From Halisarca cf. caerulea (lineage: Eukaryota > Porifera > Demospongiae > Chondrillida > Halisarcidae), in NCBI GenBank assembly GCA_963170055.1, contig CAUJGJ010000093.1:1472501-1536500 (forward strand): a DNA stretch of 64,000 bases, given 5' to 3'. The notes below the pieces were generated by a model, which saw nothing but the letters and a program-made list of their open reading frames with translations, was not told the origin of the DNA and made no database searches. This document shows, piece after piece, positions 1 through 64,000 of the stretch; within the stretch, counting starts at the first letter, position 1; every line of letters begins with the position of its first letter. The position numbers and the translations under genes are program-made.

Positions 1-221
1 GTCGTAGATCGCTTGCAAAAACAGTTCAGCGTCGTTGTCACTCCATTTAGCGAGTTATTCTCTTTACCCGCCGTTTGCGCGCGTCTGGTGGCCATCTTCA
101 AATCTACGAAAATCGTTTCCGTGTTAACAGGTGAAAACGCTGGGAGCGTGAGCAAACTACACCCAATGAATATAATTACAAAAACGTTTTCGACTGAAAA
201 TGTCGCCATGTAAACGCAGCC
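1..221. mobile_element. Right end of a PIF/Harbinger-like element (cut by window edge)
   Basis: CpG-rich block ending CATGTAAACGCAGCC directly before TAA (222-224). The ending resembles the TAA-flanked MITE at 56518 (GTGTAAATGGGGCC TAA), with AAAACG/CGTTTTC words inside. Open frames on both strands are shadows. Confidence 0.5.
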
Positions 222-429
222 TAAGAGTGAGTACAGTATATGGATTGGAAATATACAAAATCCTTTACATGAAAAAATATTTGATCAATGTGTCACTAGC
301 TTTTTAAAAAGTGTTAAAATGTATAAGGGATATGTACTTGTTGCATAGGGATTGGGCATATACAAATGCATATGGTTATATGTAAATATTTAGGACTACA
401 TGAGGGTATAAGGCTACTTATCCATGGGG

Positions 430-575
430 CTAGACAAAAGTAGACCTAGACTGGGTGCAGTGTAAAAAAGCCTATTTCCTTTATATAATTAAACCTACCT
501 AGCTCTACATCACATCTAAGGATGCATGTAGGAATTTACACACTGCATGCACCCAGTCCATCCAAACTCCAAGTC
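430..575. repeat. Degenerate A-family core
   Basis: GACTGGGTGCAGTGT at the left and ACACTGCATGCACCCAGTCC at the right with ATGTAGGAATTTACAC between; a small relative of the fold-back centre. Confidence 0.6.
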
Positions 576-632
576 TATTGCCATGTTATTAGGTAATACC
601 AATGGGCAAGAAGGAATGCATCTAAATTATCA

Positions 633-62970
<62,338 letters not shown>

Positions 62971-63029
62971 CTTCCATTTATATATGCAAAGTAAGGGTGC
63001 AAACTGTTTCCATCTTCTCCCGACAGCAC

Positions 63030-63081
63030 ACACAAACATACAGTACATGCATGCATGCCCATATATGTGTACACATGCATG

Positions 63082-63143
<62 letters not shown>

Positions 63144-63410
63144 CACACACACATGCACGCACACACAAATGCACACACACACAAGTACACTCACATGCAC
63201 GCACACTCACATGCATGCACACATGCATGTGCCCACACATGCACACACACTCGCATGAACATACATACACAGAGACTGACACACACATGCACGCATGCAC
63301 TCACACATGTACGAACACATACAGTGACACACACAAAGATAAGCACTTGCACACATGCATGCATACACACACATACACACCAACATACACAAGTACACAC
63401 ACACACACAT

Positions 63411-63453
<43 letters not shown>
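63030..63453. repeat. Interrupted (CA)n array
   Basis: About 420 bp of CA with ATGCA, TGCACG and ACATAC interruptions, purest at 63085-63140 and 63396-63453. Open frames inside are His-Thr repeats and are not genes. Confidence 0.95.
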
Positions 63454-63715
63454 AGGGGTGGAGGAAGCAATTTGACATTGGTCAGGCAAACTATTACCAT
63501 GCAATGCATACAAGTAAAATTTATGTATAGCCACAAACGCAGCTGCTATAAGTTTATACTGTAAGATGGTATCAGCTTGATGTTGTTAAGTGTGTGATCA
63601 CATGTAAAACCTGTAATTGTTCAATCATGTTCACAACTTGTGTGTAATGGAATCAATATGATACTATCCATCTGAAAAATAAACAAGAAGCCAAAAGCAT
63701 GCATATGTGTCTCTA
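63454..63715. mobile_element. 3' non-coding end of the hAT element
   Basis: Starts with CAGGGGTGGAGGAAGC directly after the (CA)n array, resembling the end of the small hAT-like element at 40827. No second open frame. The boundary is inferred from the terminal motif only. Confidence 0.55.
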
Positions 63716-64000
63716 TTAAAATGTACCAAACACACGAAGCCTATGCTCGCTGCCCTGCACAAACTCATTGGCCACAGAAATGAGGTCCATCTTGTCCAAC
63801 TCTTCTTTATACATGCTGAGTGTCATCAAATGATTCAACCTGGCTTGTCCCATTGTGCTTCTAAGGTAACTCTTTATCCTTCTCATTGCTGAAAATGAGC
63901 GCTCACTTGCTGCATTTGTTGCAGGCATGACTTTTATCAAGGCAGCTATGTGACATACTTGCCGAAAATAATCCCGTTGGCCCTTTGACAAGCCATGAAG
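63716..64000 (-). mobile_element. hAT transposase, C-terminal dimerisation domain (runs off window)
   Basis: The open frame enters from the right edge and ends in TAA at 63716. It carries the hAT C-terminal dimerisation signature PATNAASERSFSAMRRIKSY followed by LRSTMGQARLNHLM, most like the ZMYM1-type transposases common in invertebrates. hAT transposases cut and paste DNA with an RNase-H-like core that would lie outside the window. No stop or frameshift is visible in these 94 codons. The element probably ends at 63454, where CAGGGGTGGAGGAAGC resembles hAT terminal repeats. Confidence 0.9.

Noticed and set aside
1..209. Minus-strand ATG at 209 opening a 69-codon frame with a hydrophobic, signal-peptide-like start
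   Set aside because: The block is CpG-rich, open on both strands and ends CATGTAAACGCAGCC followed by TAA, like a Harbinger-type transposon end; the frame is probably fortuitous.

Overview
This is a 64 kb stretch of AT-rich animal nuclear DNA. It has GT-AG introns, long (TA)n and (CA)n arrays and many short inverted-repeat transposons. It is almost entirely one gene on the minus strand: a homologue of RNF213 (mysterin), the giant dynein-like AAA+ protein. I assembled 57 exons by hand (w1 at the right edge to w57 at the left), about 8.9 kb of coding sequence or roughly 2,960 codons. All successive junctions keep frame, and the order of conserved blocks matches RNF213. Many introns are only 50-80 nt, while the long ones are full of transposons. 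Small introns, gene content and the type of retroelement suggest an early-branching invertebrate, most likely a sponge. That is inference and the species is not proven.

Layout from high to low coordinates, i.e. 5' to 3' of the gene: 63716-64000 is the end of a hAT transposase. 62970-62113 holds the first recognisable RNF213 block and half of a P-loop. A 4.5 kb intron carries nested mobile elements. 57563-36420 holds the rest of the first P-loop module and AAA3 (Walker A GETGVGKT, Walker B VFLDEINT). 34420-22746 holds the AAA3 sensor and lid, AAA4 (GEPGCSKT, VFMDEAGL) and the NRFEKY region. 18596-9312 holds the region where vertebrate RNF213 carries its RING and RZ fingers. 7110-1326 holds the C-terminal part up to the usual RNF213 C-terminus. 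909-647 adds a SAM domain.

The main biological point is that both ATPase centres look intact, but no RING finger and no RZ finger can be found. The conserved sequences that flank the RING in vertebrate RNF213 are brought together across a 64-nt intron (13797-13860). A SAM domain follows the normal C-terminus. This looks like an RNF213 paralogue that kept the motor and lost both ubiquitin-ligase elements, with a SAM domain added. It could act as an oligomer-forming or scaffold ATPase.

The rest of the window is intronic repeats. They include several MITE families with TA, TAA or TTAA target duplications, long fold-back elements (one composite present twice), hAT-type non-autonomous elements, two fragments of a non-LTR retrotransposon, a tRNA-derived SINE-like unit and about a dozen microsatellites. 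No second host gene and no structural RNA gene is supported.
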